Shown piece after piece: positions 11,517 to 23,524 of a stretch of DNA of 64,000 nt; the first letter of the stretch is position 1; every line of letters starts with the position of its first letter. Position numbers and translations under genes: made by a program. The notes beneath the pieces were generated by a model, which saw nothing but the letters and a program-made list of their open reading frames with translations, searched no databases and was not told the origin of the DNA. This DNA is from Annona cherimola (Eukaryota > Streptophyta > Magnoliopsida > Magnoliales > Annonaceae). The stretch covers positions 88,123,641-88,187,640 of the forward strand of contig CM059973.1 in NCBI GenBank assembly GCA_030490835.1, in the 5' to 3' direction.

Positions 11517-12660
11517 CATTGTTGTTAAAACCGGACCGGACCGGCATCCAAATTCCAGTTCGAATGGACGCGATTCGGTTCAATTGTAATAAATCATTCA
11601 AACCGCCGAACCGGATGTCGCGGTTGGACCGTATTCGACCAGTTCGGCGGTTCGGTGGAATAAAAAAAAATTGATGTCCTCGGCTCCTCGTCAGTCGTCC
11701 TCCCTCGCCCCAAATCGGCTACCCTACCGGCCTGCCCTAGCTGATTCCTCATCACTCGTCATCTTCTCCTTGTCCGATCGGCGTTCGGCGACCAGCAGAT
11801 AGCGACCTCCATTTCCAGCGACCAGCAGGGCAGCCCATTCTAAAACCAAAAAACAAATACCCATTACCCATTGCTGTCCCAACGACCGATCGCCCTCTTC
11901 TCGTTTTCCCCCTTTCGACCATGAAGACGAAACCTACTGTCCCTGTCGTCAGCTCGCCCGACACCCACGCTCGTCCGACGCATGAAGCCTGCCGCCCGTC
12001 GCCCACTCACACGACGCCCACTGCCCGGTCAAGACATCGCCGCAGAAGCAGAACTGAAAAATCCCGAATGGCAAAACGCATGTTGCATTTTTGTTTTCTT
12101 TTATTTTTTTGTGAGGCGGCGGGGTTTGAGGCTGCAGGATTGATACAACCAATGGACGAAACATGGTTAAGTACAAATAAGATATAAAAATAGGAAGTTG
12201 ATGGGTAGTAATGCAGTGTACCGTCTGCTTTAATTTATTTTAAAAAAATTAAATACAACTATTAATCTAAGTATATTATGTGCATTAAGTTTTACTAATT
12301 TTAAATATTTTTCAATTTTTAAACATTTTAGTAATTTAAAATACTAAAATGCTACTAATTTTTAAAAATAAAAAATATTTAAATTTTCAAAAATAGTAAA
12401 ACCTAAATACCTAATACATATATTAAATATACTTAGATTAATTTTTTCATGCATGTTTTGTATTTATATATATTGTGGTTCTTAAAATCTAACATATATA
12501 TTTAGGATTTATGAAAATATAATTTTATCAATATATTTATTTAAAATTAAAAAATAGTTTAATATTTATGACATCATAAATATGTCATGCTGACGTCACC
12601 GGTTCGAACTAGACCAGTTTCTTTACCGGTTCAATCACCGATTCGGTTCTGACAACATTG
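11517..12660. mobile_element. Non-autonomous hAT-type element, 1.14 kb (second copy), nested
   Basis: Perfect 8-bp target duplication atatacat (11509-11516 and 12661-12668). Terminal inverted repeats are cattgttgttaaaaccggac on the left and, in reverse, caatgttgtcagaaccgaat on the right. It is the same family as 7029-8082. The interior 11680-12150 is much richer in GC than its surroundings and contains short open frames on both strands (for example 11921-12187 plus), none recognisable. It could be a captured host segment. A palindromic core lies at about 12240-12450. Confidence 0.8.
12240..12450. repeat. Palindromic core repeat inside the nested hAT-type element
   Basis: Arms with 'attaatctaagtatatt' and 'aagttttactaattttaaat' on the left are mirrored on the right by 'tttcaaaaatagtaaaacct' and 'aatatacttagattaa'. 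It is related to the cores at 7490, 11300, 12830, 26879 and 40132. Confidence 0.55.
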
Positions 12661-12826
12661 ATATACATATCCAAAAATGGTAAAACTTGGTTTATAGATT
12701 AAATATAACTAGATTAACATGTTTATAAAAATATTTTGCAAAAAAAAACAAAAAAATATATTTTTTGACCGGTCGGAAATCACTGGATTTCCGACCGGTC
12801 GTAAAGGATCGCTACTCATCCATGTT

Positions 12827-13125
12827 ACACCGGTTGCAAATACTATTTTTTGAAAAAAAATTTAGTAAGACCGTTAATCTAGGTGCATATTATCTATAAA
12901 CTAAATTTTACTATTTTTAAATATGTGTATATATTTATTTTGTATTCTTAAATACAAGGGTATTATGGTTATTTTCATTGTAAAAATGACAGCAATACCC
13001 TATTTTAAAATATTAAATAAATATATACTCATCTTCGATATTGGTAAAACTTAATTTATTGATAATATACATTTGGATTAATAATTTTATTTAAAATTTT
13101 TGAAAAGGGTGTTATGACTAGTTGT
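12827..13125. repeat. Foldback MITE of the same core family
   Basis: It begins acaccggttgcaaatac and ends, in reverse, acaactagtcataacac. The arms contain 'gttaatctaggtgcatatta' and 'aaattttactatttttaaat', mirrored by 'gatattggtaaaacttaatt'. It abuts the 10-bp repeat that ends the preceding element. No clear target duplication was found. Confidence 0.5.
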
Positions 13126-14298
13126 AGAGGACCATTCGAAATTTTATATTTTGTTCATTTTGCAGATATCTGACGTTAGTGTTATCCAGCAAATTAATAT
13201 TTTACCTGCAGTTGATAAATAGAAAAATGTAAGATAGGACATGACTAGATAAAAATACTTACGAAGTCAAAAGAACGAAAGTAATACACTTTTAACCTCA
13301 GATAATTAATGGTTTCCATCCGTATCAGTCATGTTTTCAACAAAAGAGTGACCTATGATCAGAGATTCAGAACAGGCAAGACTAAAATTGGATCGAAAAT
13401 GCGTGCCACCTACCAATGTACACAGTTGGCTTTTCATGCACCAGCATATAATTACATGCTACGGGCTACTAGTCTTTAAATACCAACAACATCTACAACA
13501 GTCCAGAACCGAATTCTACGTGAAAAAGGAGAGAGTTTTCCTGAGAGCTTATAAGTCAGTCCAAGGTTATATATAATGTGATGTACTTTAGAACCATGCA
13601 GCTAAATTACTAAGCTAAAGAAAACAATATCGTGCTATTAAACCTGTAAGCCCATAAGCTCGGAATCGTTTTTCTGAATCTAGGCATTACAAATGATATT
13701 AGAGCAACATAAGGCAAAGGCCCAGAGTTAAGTTGATGGTTTGAAAGTAAATAAAGGGTGAGTCTGCAGTAGCTCAGAACCAAACCCCATATTGAAAAGT
13801 AAAATAAACAAATTAAAAATTAGAATACATGGATGTGCATGATTTTCTTCTCTGCAGCTCTCAACCTTAGAAAAATAAGTGGATGAAAGGTCGAGTGTTG
13901 TTATATGATTAAGATAATTACAAGAAAGTAAAAAGAGGTAAAAAAATAACTAAAATATAACATAATGATAAAAAAAAATATTATAATTAAGTAGTTAATT
14001 TACCAAAATGTGTAATACGAAGTAAGATATTTTTTATTCTTTTGGAACTCTTATCCAGTAGAGCGTAAAATTCATTATCGGCCAGAGATAACTCAAAAAA
14101 AGCTAAATCCTTTGGGCTTCCTATTATCAAAGCTGACCACCTACTCACAGACCGAAAATAAATAAAAAGCAGCTGGAAATATAGCGATCGTAATCATCTC
14201 CCAATTTTCCAGTAGATGTATCGTTATGATACGGCCCACTATCTTGACATTTCGGATTCACCGTCCATAGAATAAGCCATCGTCCACAACCATCGCAC

Positions 14299-14646
14299 TG
14301 CATGCCCGCGAAATTCGCTCGTCAAGTAACGTACAGAAACGGGGACGCAGGTGCAGTACGCCAGAGGAAGGCGGCAGACGTCGGGTAGCTCCAAATCCTG
14401 ATGCACCGCACGCAAAGCAAAACAGCAGGTGCTGGGCAGAAACCACCCAAGATGTGGCACGAGATGTCTACAAAAAGCCCACGTGAGGTGTTCGCCATGC
14501 AGCCCCTTCCTCCCTGCGATCATGACACGTGCCTAATGCCTCATCGCTTCTCCTCTATAACTTCCCACGTCCATCTCTCACCCTCCAACCCATCGCTAGC
14601 TAGCTCGCCGTCGAGAGAGAGAGAGATTTCAATCTATCTTTCTTCA
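14299..14646 (+). promoter_or_regulatory. Seed-type promoter and leader of the oleosin gene
   Basis: Two perfect G-boxes (cacgtg) lie at 14480-14485 and 14526-14531. The RY core catgca is at 14496-14501, and a further tgcatgcc is at 14299-14306. A TATA box (ctataa) is at 14555-14560, about 90 bp before the ATG, and a ga-rich leader runs through 14613-14626. G-box/ABRE plus RY is the known combination bound by bZIP factors (ABI5/bZIP53 class) and B3 factors (ABI3/FUS3 class) on seed-maturation genes. Seed and ABA control is inferred from these motifs and from the gene product. Confidence 0.65.
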
Positions 14647-15138
14647 ATGGCGGAATACCAGCAGCAGCCGCAGCAGCAACCCATCCAAACTCTCAAGGGT
14701 GTGCTGCCGGAGAAAGGACCCACGGTGACCCAAATCCTGGCCGTCATAACTCTCGTCCCCATCGGCGGCATCCTTCTCACCCTCTCTGGCCTCACGCTTG
14801 CCGGCAGCGTCATCGGCATGGTGGTGACCACGCCCGTCTTCATCCTCTTCAGCCCCGTAATCGTCCCGGCGGCCATCGTTATCTTCCTGGCCGTCGCCGG
14901 CTTCCTCGCCTCAGGGGCCTTCGGCCTAACGGGTCTCTCGTCGCTCTCATGGATAGCCAACTACGCGCGCGGGAAGGGGATACCGTTGCCGGAGCATATG
15001 GGGCAAATGCCAGAGCATCTGGAGCATGCGAAGCGGCGGATGATGGAGACAGCAGGGTATATGGAGAAGCGGGCGAGGGAAGCTGGGCATGGTGTGGAGC
15101 ATAAGGCTCGTGAGGCCAAGGAAGGAGGGAGGACGTGA
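14647..15138 (+). CDS. Oleosin (oil-body structural protein)
   Basis: An intronless 163-residue protein. A short Gln-rich head (MAEYQQQPQQQ) is followed by a hydrophobic hairpin of about 70 residues (roughly 27-100). This holds the oleosin proline knot P-x5-S-P-x3-P at residues 63-74 (P63, S69, P70, P74). The C-terminal part (about 110-163) is charged and amphipathic (HAKRRMMETAGYMEKRAREA). Oleosins coat seed lipid droplets: the hairpin dips into the oil and the two ends lie on the surface, preventing fusion. Length and architecture are normal. An in-frame ATG lies upstream at 14401, but it precedes the G-boxes and TATA box, so the start at 14647 is chosen. The coding part is GC-rich compared with its flanks, as is common for intronless oleosins. 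Confidence 0.95.
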   Translation: MAEYQQQPQQQPIQTLKGVLPEKGPTVTQILAVITLVPIGGILLTLSGLTLAGSVIGMVVTTPVFILFSPVIVPAAIVIFLAVAGFLASGAFGLTGLSSLSWIANYARGKGIPLPEHMGQMPEHLEHAKRRMMETAGYMEKRAREAGHGVEHKAREAKEGGRT

Positions 15139-15282
15139 AGAAATTAAAGCAGGAGATGGATCGGGAGATATATATATATGTGTGTGTGTGGCCGGCGATG
15201 ATTAAGATAGTGTTGTAGTCAGTGGGAGGGTTGTGTTTTAGTGGGTTGGCATGTTATGGTATGGGTCTTTTATTTTCCTATC

Positions 15283-15288
15283 AATAAT
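15283..15288 (+). terminator. Probable polyadenylation signal of the oleosin gene
   Basis: An aataat hexamer about 145 bp after the stop codon, in a T-rich context. It is a common plant near-upstream element; assignment is by position only. Confidence 0.35.
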
Positions 15289-16229
15289 CTCAATCTGTAC
15301 GTCTTGCATAGTCATCTATGTTATGATGCATGAGTGTTTTTTCAGTCGGGTTTTGTTCATCTGTGTGCGGTATTTTGTTTGCGAATGAACTTTCATGTTT
15401 CATTGGTCTGTTCTCTATGAATGCTATTTCTCTGCCTTTCATATTTGGTTTAATTTCCCTTCTCCTAATTGTTGTCGATGGTAGTAATATTATACATCAA
15501 TATTAATTTTTGATGTGGAGAATCAAAACCAAAGTAGTCTATAATTGCCGTCTTAAGCCATTAATTAATTCAGAGAGCTGGTAGTGAAAAGTTTAGGACC
15601 GTTCAGATAATCAGAGTAATGTCATTTCTGCTCTTCTGTTATTTTGTTATGAAGTTGTCATTTGTCAGCCACAACGAAGGTGCCAGAACAAATGGCACTT
15701 GCATAACGCATGCATAAGTAGGGAAGTTGAAGCTTGTTATTTTGTGGGTGAGACTCTCAGGGCCTTTTTATGCATCATTTTCAATATACACGCACGATAC
15801 AGTCCCCGTGTATACTGGGTGGTATCGTGTACCTATTCAATAGGGCTGTATCTGGTGGTGTCGGTAAAATGTTCAATTTCTTTTATTTCATATTTCTATC
15901 ACCTATTCAAGATAAAAAGAATAGAACTATTGAACATTTTTTTTATGAAAAAATTATTGAACATTATTTGTACATGTTAAAGAGGAAACAATAATATGTA
16001 GTTCAATCTTTAATAATATATATATTTGCATTTTACAGTTTTTTTAGATATTTCGTTCCTTTGTTTGACTTAAAAAACCGTTCCATACCGATACGCCACC
16101 ATCGTAAAGGAGGTCAATTTGCCACCCAACGGCAGTATTTAGACCATGTTTCCATGTCCTCCATCAGCTCACTTTTTAATATGGATATAATTAATCAGAT
16201 AATAAATTCAAATTTTTGAAAATAACATA

Positions 16230-16500
16230 AATTAAACAATTCCAGACTCCGTCGGGCAATCCTGAGAATTTGTTAAATCAAAATTTTTTTTACTCTATAA
16301 TCGTTTTTTTATTTTTCCTTACAATTATTTTACTTTTCAGTTGCTTTTTCACAATTATCCTATCTATTTAAATTTTATTTTTTATACTTCTAATCATTAT
16401 CTCTATTTTATCGTATTATTTTTTCCATTTTAAAATTTTCACAAATTTTTTGAGAAGTCTTTCCATTCCCAAACACACCTTTATAAGAGTTCAAAAACTT
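16230..16500. repeat. Decayed MITE of the 'tttcacaattatcctatc' family
   Basis: A T-rich block ending 'ttcccaaacacacctttata' and containing 'acttttcagttgctttttca' and 'caattatcctatctattt'. It resembles blocks at about 22925-23170 and 44930-45190. The limits are approximate. Confidence 0.35.
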
Positions 16501-17627
16501 TTGGTAATTTCGGCCACTAAGAGTGGGAGTGCGTGATAAAGGAATTGGTGGTTATAAATAGCATAAAAAAAATAAAAATCTGTTAATTTTGAACGAGGAT
16601 CCCTCAGCATGAGAACATTTTGGGCGATGCTGTAATGCATTCGAGTTTGGATTTTTGAGTTATATAAGAAATATTTTTGAAAAAAATAAGAATTAGAAGT
16701 CTTATAGGGCCGCCCCGTTCTGATTTCTTCAGCTAACTCCTGCTATTACAGACCATTTTAGAAAACTTTTGGCTGAAATGCTTGATTGCACAACATGACA
16801 AATATTGTGGAAAATGTCAAGAACTTAATTTGTCTGGTGGCAAATAAGGGCAACTAACCGAAATTTCATTGGTTGTCACACACAGCTCTTGGTTAATTTT
16901 CTTTTAGTGATTGCTTTTGACTTTTCATGGCGTTCAAACAAATTACAATGGCTGTGAGCTCGTACGAGAACTACGCGGATCGAAAAATGCTGCACATGAT
17001 CAGTTTGCATGACGAAACATGCACCGATTGTGCGTGCAAGTTTGAAGCCAATTTGAGATTATTTTCCTCCAAAAGCTATCTAAAATAAATAGTAGCAATA
17101 TGATATCTGATAATGTCCAACAGGAAGAATTTGGTACTCACAACTATCGATTAATTTTCTTGTGATCTTGACTTCTCTCGTGATTTACTTTTAGTGGTCA
17201 ATAACGCCATCCTACAAAACAAACGCGAGGAAAAGCAGAACTGCATCGGAGCATATGTGCCAGTTTTTGTTGCGCTTGGCCATTGAATGAAAGACATCTA
17301 TTATATCATATACATATATGTGAGTATCCTGTCTTTAATTATTTCTCACAAATTCAAGAAATAAATGCATACATGATTGAAGGTCTCGCAGGTCGAGGCT
17401 AACATGGTATATATATTTGCCTGTGAATATGCGATCCGCTAGTATGGTATATGAGCCTAATTCGCTGGCCCCATATATCTGAATCATTTATAAATAGTTT
17501 ATAATTTCACGTACGCTCCAATCTCAATTATTGGACTTCTAACCATAGCTGGGTTGGTCAGAGACTTGTGCTGGCTCATCCTCTACGCAGGTTTTGACTC
17601 CTTGTCCACATAGCACAGAGGCAATAG

Positions 17628-17690
17628 TCCCTGGATTGGGAGCAATAGTCTCTTTTTATGTCCTTGGATTGGGAGCAATAATAGTCTTTT
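17628..17690. repeat. Short tandem duplication
   Basis: Two copies of a roughly 30-bp unit, 'ctggattgggagcaatagtc' and 'ttggattgggagcaataata', each followed by tctttttt or ctttttt. Confidence 0.7.
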
Positions 17691-18589
17691 TTATTTAGAG
17701 TTGTAGTCTCCTTTCTTAATATTATACAGGAAATTTATAAGAATTTATGAAGTTATTTAAAATTGTAAGAGTTTTCATAGGTTTAATTTGTAATAATTCC
17801 ATGGAGAAAAGAGTGAGATATTGTAGAGTATGATTTTAGAATGAAATAATAAAAATAATTATGGGGACTTCTTAAATTCCATTCCTATCTTTCTTTTGCC
17901 TGGTAAGAGACGCCAACTTGAAAAAGAAAACTACTAATTAAATTTATTTTTTATATTAATTCTTTGAGGCCTTTAATTTTTGGTAATGCTTAAATCTTGT
18001 GAATTTCCTTTTACAATTTTTCAATCACATCAAGTTTCAAGGCATGAACAACTTTAATTTAATGCTGCGAAGCAATGCGTGCAGCGATCTTAGAAGTTGT
18101 CTTGGATTTGGCACTTGGTAGTTTATCCCAATTTCCAAAATAACGACGGCATGTAAAGACAAACGCTTGTATAGGCGCCTACTGTTGCCTTAATGCCTTT
18201 GCAATCCAACAGTTTCCAAGTGCAACTGAAGGATCGCTTTAAATTGGATCGACCGGCCTACTCTTTCTTATATAATCAAAACCGCAATCACTTCTTCTTT
18301 CCTCTTTGAAGACGATCCTTCTTGAATTACTTTTATTATTTATATCCAATGAAGCCGAAAACAAGCATCTACATGCAAGGATTCTACATCATGATCATCT
18401 CCCAGTACATCGGTTCGGTTACAATGCATCCTAGCACAAAACGCCTGCCTATCTTTTTACATTAGGATATGCAGTGTAATAAATCTCATTAAAAGCAGCT
18501 AGTTAGTTATTTTTTCTTTTATTAGGCTACGCATACATGAATTTCGCTGCTTCAAGGTAAAGAAAAAGGCCCATTATTATATACATCAT

Positions 18590-18946
18590 GATATATTTTA
18601 GACTAAAATACAACATTGATTTATTTTTAAAATTAGTTATAATTTTTTAATTTTTTCATAAACATGTTTTTCTAAATATATTCAATCAATATATTACCAT
18701 TTTAGAATACTTTTACATTTTTATTTTTATTTTTTAAAAACATCAATTTTAGGGGCATTTAAGTCATTTTATACCCCTTAAAATTTGATTTTAAAAATTA
18801 AAAATAAATATGTAAAAATATTATAAAATTACAAAAATTGGTATATAAATTAAATATTCTTATCAAAACAAGTTTATGAAAAAAATAAAAAATCTAACTA
18901 ATTGTAAAAATAAAAGAATGTTATATTTTAAACTAAAATACAACAT
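18590..18946. repeat. Hairpin core flanked by a near-perfect direct repeat
   Basis: A palindromic AT-rich core has arms meeting at 'ggggcatttaagtcatttta' and 'tacccctta'. It is bracketed by two direct copies of a 23-bp sequence differing at one base, containing actaaaatacaaca (about 18594-18616 and 18925-18947). The repeat is longer than usual for DNA-transposon target duplications. Confidence 0.45.
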
Positions 18947-20884
18947 GATATATGTAATTGGGATCCAAAGATAAATTTTAGAAAACGTTACTCTTGTACC
19001 TATAACATTTATCCTTAATTCTTCCACAACACTTCGTAAATTCCTCTTACACTTAAAATATTTCACTTTAAATTCCGATTATACTTTTATAGTTAAAATA
19101 GTTGTTATATATACCTGATTGAAAAGACAATTTTGGCCATTTAAAATTTTTCTAATTGAAAACTTAATATAATACTTAAATTATTTGATGTTAAAAATTA
19201 ACGATTTATCAATATCAATTGATTATATTAATGTTGAATTGTTTCAATTAAGAAATTTTGAAAAGACAAAATCACCTTTTCAATAAGGTAGTTAACAACA
19301 GTTTTGAATGCATGGGTATAATATAAATTGAAGGTGAAATATTATATATACAAGATGAATTTTTAAAATGCCAAGAATATATCAAGAATTATGAGCAAAT
19401 ATTCTGAATATAAGAAAATTTTTCTTAAATTTTAATATACACATTTATAAAAAAAATTACCAGTAATAACAATAATTTTAGCTAAAAAAAGTATAATAAT
19501 TGATTGCATTTAATACTAGATATAACTAAAGTCCAATTTAGCTCCAAAAAGTTAGTCGTATATGGAAACTTTTGTTGATGTAGTATATGTCGATTAAATA
19601 TGGTCTACGGCCAAATAATGATGGATAAATTATATTTCATGTAATATAAAAGCAAGTGTTTCAAACATTATATAAGTCAGATTCGTGGGATATTTAGATG
19701 CATTCTCATAACCAAGGAATTTATTAGTCCACTCATTTAAAAATACTAATTACAAACACCTGGTAAAGTCATAAGAAAGAGGAAAAATCTCATGCTTCTC
19801 CTCTTCCTCTTCCTTTGATTCCCATTTCATTCTTCCCAATCTCCTCCCATGCCAAAGGCACCAAACCCATGGCCAAACCCAAGCCCACCTTCCTCCATCA
19901 TCTCTTCCTCAATCTCCTCCTCCTTCCCCCATCTCTCTTCCCCATATCTCTTGCCGACTATCCTTTCACATGCACACAACAGAACTCCGCTCCAACATGC
20001 AATTCATATCTATAACACGTCACCAGAGGCTTCACCATAGAAGAAATAGCAGCTTACTACTCCACAAACACATCCCAGATCACACCTGTCAGCCATGGGC
20101 CAAACCATGAATACCTCGTCTCAGTGCCATGCACGTGCGGGAATGCGAATGGCACGGCCGCCTACTTCTACGACACCTTGTATAAGGTGCGAGAAGGATA
20201 TTCTTTCGTAAATAAAGCAGACTGGATTTACAACCGCCAAGCTTGGAAAGGCGGCAGCAATAGCAATGCTACGTTCTTTGCCGGGAATGAGTTCCCTTTC
20301 CATCTCGTGTGGATGCTTGAGTGGGAATAATCATTTGCAACCGGTCATAAAATACACGATTCAACAGCGGGACACATTGGCAAGCATCGCTGATCTTCTG
20401 TCTTCCAGCTTGATTGGGGTTCAACAACTGAATGCAAGGTTGGATAAGAGCCCGGGGTTTATTGACGTTGGTTGGGTGCTGTTTGTGCCCGTGGAGAAGA
20501 AAGGATGGTTTATGGGAAAGAGAGGTTGGAAACTCTCATTAATTTATTATCGTTTTCTTATAAACAGTACATATATTCGGTTATATATCTTCGTTTGATT
20601 TGTGATGGTTGATGGGAATTTCTATATCCTTGATAAAAGGCATGGGAATCAACAAGATGATAGCAATAATCGTTGTTTCGGCAGCATCAGTTGCTCTTCT
20701 TGCAGCTGCATTGGTGGTGGCTGGGGTCCTGATCCGAAGGAAACGATTGAGACGTTACAAGATCCAAAAGGCTAAGACCAAGGGAAAGACCATGACTACT
20801 AACAACAACAAGTTTACCTTACACAGCCAGTTCTTTGAAAAAGAAGGCTTAATGATAGGTATATACATACGTACATACATATAT

Positions 20885-21240
20885 ATATATATGGGAACCG
20901 ATAATGTGCAGTCCGCTGTAAAATGGACCCCACACATATTAGATTGTAATGAAACTTTATACACTCATTTATCCATATATAAATCATACTTTAGACGGTT
21001 TAGATGTTGAAAAAACTACTTTAAACTTGATATTTACATTAAACTATTTTATTACGTTGATTTTGCACCATTTTAAGATGGAGACTACACACATGTTAGA
21101 TTTGGATGAAAATTGGTATGGTAATAAAGTGAACAGTTCTAAATATAATGGGTGGGGTGGATTTATGGAAAATGATCAGGTGGGGCCCACAGTGCATGGA
21201 CTGCACGGTACAGTCGCATGCACTGGATCATTTCCCTATA
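20885..21240. repeat. MITE with 'gtggggcccac' end, in an intron of the LysM kinase
   Basis: It contains 'tactttagacggtttagatg', 'attttattacgttgattttg', 'gatgaaaattggtatggtaa' and, near its right end, 'gatcaggtggggcccacagt'. The same block order recurs at 21935-22550, 27985-28330, 28600-29010, 62240-62690 and 62925-63245 in either orientation. Confidence 0.6.
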
Positions 21241-21934
21241 TATATATTTCAAAAAATGGCAATTACTACGCATTGGGCTATGTTGGAGACTAACAGAACT
21301 CTTTTTTGAGTGGCCTGAAGTGTTGCTAGGTAGCTAATTGTCGTTTTAGAACAAAGCAAGAACCTTTAATATGGTATCAAGTTTTTGTCATATTTCCAGT
21401 CTAACACATGAGGGAGAGAGTTGGCCTGGACATGAAAGTCCATCTTGGCCCATACATGCTGGCCATATGGAGAATATATAGTGAAAATGAAACCAGCGAA
21501 AGTGAGTGATATGGTCTGCAGTGTTGAAATTTTCAGCTGATCTAGGCCATTTACAATTCTTGTCATGCAAGCATATATATTCGAAATTTCCATTATTAAT
21601 TAAGAAGATTGATTTTCCTAATTTGCATTATTTAATTTACAATATTTTTATGTGTGTTGCAGATGTGCCGGCCTTCCGAGTTGGAGAGACCTTTGACATT
21701 TAGTTTGGAGGAAATTGAAGAAGCAACAGAGAATTTCAGTGAGACAAGGAAGATAGGCGAGGGAGGATGCGGGAGTGTAAATCTAGGCTACCTGGGCAAG
21801 AAGGTTTGTTAATTTGGCAGCTTTACCAAGTCCTTGATGAATTTCAATCTCCTTAATGTCTTTTAAAAAAATATACACGGGACAATATTTCAGAGCATAC
21901 TCCTGCATGTTACAGTCATGTGCAAAATAGGTCT

Positions 21935-22550
21935 TATTTAATCATGAATAAGATATATGCTCCATCTATTGTATTTAGAATTATGATCTTTATTAGAATA
22001 CTAATTTTTATCCGAAGCAAACATTTATATAGACTCCATTTTAACATGGGGCATAATAAAATAGTTTAATTAAATTCAATTTTAAACTTATATTTTTAAC
22101 CTCTAAACCATCTAAAGTATGATTTTTATGTAGATAAGCAATTATATAGAGTATCATAGTATTTTAATACATGTGAGTCCATTTTATAATAAACTGCACC
22201 ACGCACCTAATATATTCTCATATATATGGATTTTGATCCAGAATATATAACTGTACAGTATAATCGATGCACTATGGGACCTACTTGATTGTGAATAGAA
22301 AATCTACCCCACCTATTATATTTAGAATTATGAACTCTATCAACATAACAATTTTTATACAAATCAAACATATGTATAGGCTCCATCTTAAAATAATATA
22401 AAATCAATATAATAAAATAATTTGACATAAGTATAATTTTAAAGTCATATTTTCAATATTTAAACCCTTTAAAATATAATTTTTATATGAATAAATGATT
22501 ATATAAAGTATTATGATATTCTAATATATGTGGCCTTTTGACATTGGATC
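21935..22550. repeat. Two decayed MITE copies in tandem, same family
   Basis: Two successive copies (about 21935-22225 and 22290-22550) both begin 'attgtatttagaattatga' or 'attatatttagaattatga' and continue through 'ctccatttta' or 'ctccatctta' to 'ataaaatagttt' or 'ataaaataattt'. The orientation is opposite to that of the copy at 20885-21240. Confidence 0.55.
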
Positions 22551-22924
22551 CTTTGTCTACTTTTTAATTTTTACAAATTTTAATAATTAGTTGGATTCAT
22601 AACCAACATGAAGGGGGAAAGAATACTATGATTATTTTTATTCAACGCCGTTTACTTTGGGAAATCTGAATCATCTCATTTACGCTGCTTGCCAAGATAC
22701 TAAAGTTTGGACGTGTGTTTGTCTCGCAGAAGGTGGCGATTAAGAAGATGAAATCTAGTAAATCCAAGGAGTTCTTTATAGAATTGAAGGTCTTATGCAA
22801 AGTGCATCACATAAATGTGGTATATATAAAATCCTTATTTTTATCCCACTAAATGACCATATCTAGATTCGTTTCTGATACAATTTATACTAATTCATAT
22901 TTCTCTTTTATTTGAAATTACGGC

Positions 22925-23170
22925 TTTGTTCGGAAAAGAGAAAAAAAAAATTCCACCATTTTCTACACTACTTTTGATACGGTGTGACATTTCATATTTC
23001 TATTTTTTAACTATTATTTTTACATTTTAATTTTTTCACAATTTTTCATACAATTATCTTATTTTTTCGGCTTTATTTTTTTCTCCTAATCATCAACACT
23101 ACTATATTATATTACTTTCTTATTTTTTAAAATTTTTTCTTATTTTCCTTAAGGTTAAATGAAGCTAACA
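22925..23170. repeat. Decayed MITE of the 'tttcacaattatcctatc' family
   Basis: A T-rich block with 'ttttacattttaattttttc' and 'catacaattatcttattttt', similar in order to 16230-16500 and 44930-45190. The limits are approximate. Confidence 0.35.
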
Positions 23171-23524
23171 TATTCTTGTTTTGGTTTTCCACTATAACTT
23201 TACAACTTTTGTAACTCCGTTGTCGTAAGTTTCTCAAGAATTTTTTTTTTGAAAAAAAGCTAGTGCTTAAACCATTCACATCCATGATCCCAAAAAAAAA
23301 AAAAAAAAACCATTCACATCCAAATGTTCTTCTTCGCCTGCTTCTTAATTAACTATTAATAAAGATTATTAAAATCACAATTATGTAATTATTAAGCTTT
23401 TATTTCTTTTATATAAAAGAGATTATTGTGATGTGTAATGTCGAAACGCGGGGCCAACAAAACCTAATTGACATTCATCATCTGTTTTTTGGTGCCTTTT
23501 CGAAATATATTATATTTCATTTAT

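Larger units (their letters stand above)
11280..12816. mobile_element. Mutator-like foldback element, split by a nested hAT insertion
   Basis: A 10-bp direct repeat catccatgtt lies at 11270-11279 and 12817-12826. Just inside, the left end reads ccagtggtgatttccaaccg and the right side, in reverse, carries ccagtgatttccgaccggtc. The two halves are long inverted copies: the left contains 'ccaagttttaccatttttgg', 'atatgtatatat' and 'gggttatttaagtcatttt', and the right contains their reverse ('ccaaaaatggtaaaacttgg'). The inserted 1144-bp hAT-type element (11517-12660) interrupts the right arm. Removing it and one copy of its target duplication restores a continuous hairpin of about 0.38 kb. A 9-10 bp target duplication suggests the Mutator-like group. 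There is no coding capacity. Confidence 0.62.
15289..19868. other. Intergenic stretch with decayed MITEs, no gene seen
   Basis: No gene family is recognised. Repeats at 16230-16500, 17628-17690 and 18590-18946 are listed separately. A 39-codon frame at about 18350, behind a TATA-like tatataatc at about 18270, is the only promoter-like arrangement and is not convincing. Confidence 0.4.

Noticed and set aside
14401..14646. Upstream in-frame extension of the oleosin
   Set aside because: It precedes the G-boxes and TATA box and would add 82 unrelated residues. Oleosins begin with the short head seen at 14647.
18350..18470. 39-codon frame behind a TATA-like sequence
   Set aside because: Too short, with no recognisable signal peptide or family. 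A promoter-like TATA is common by chance in AT-rich DNA.
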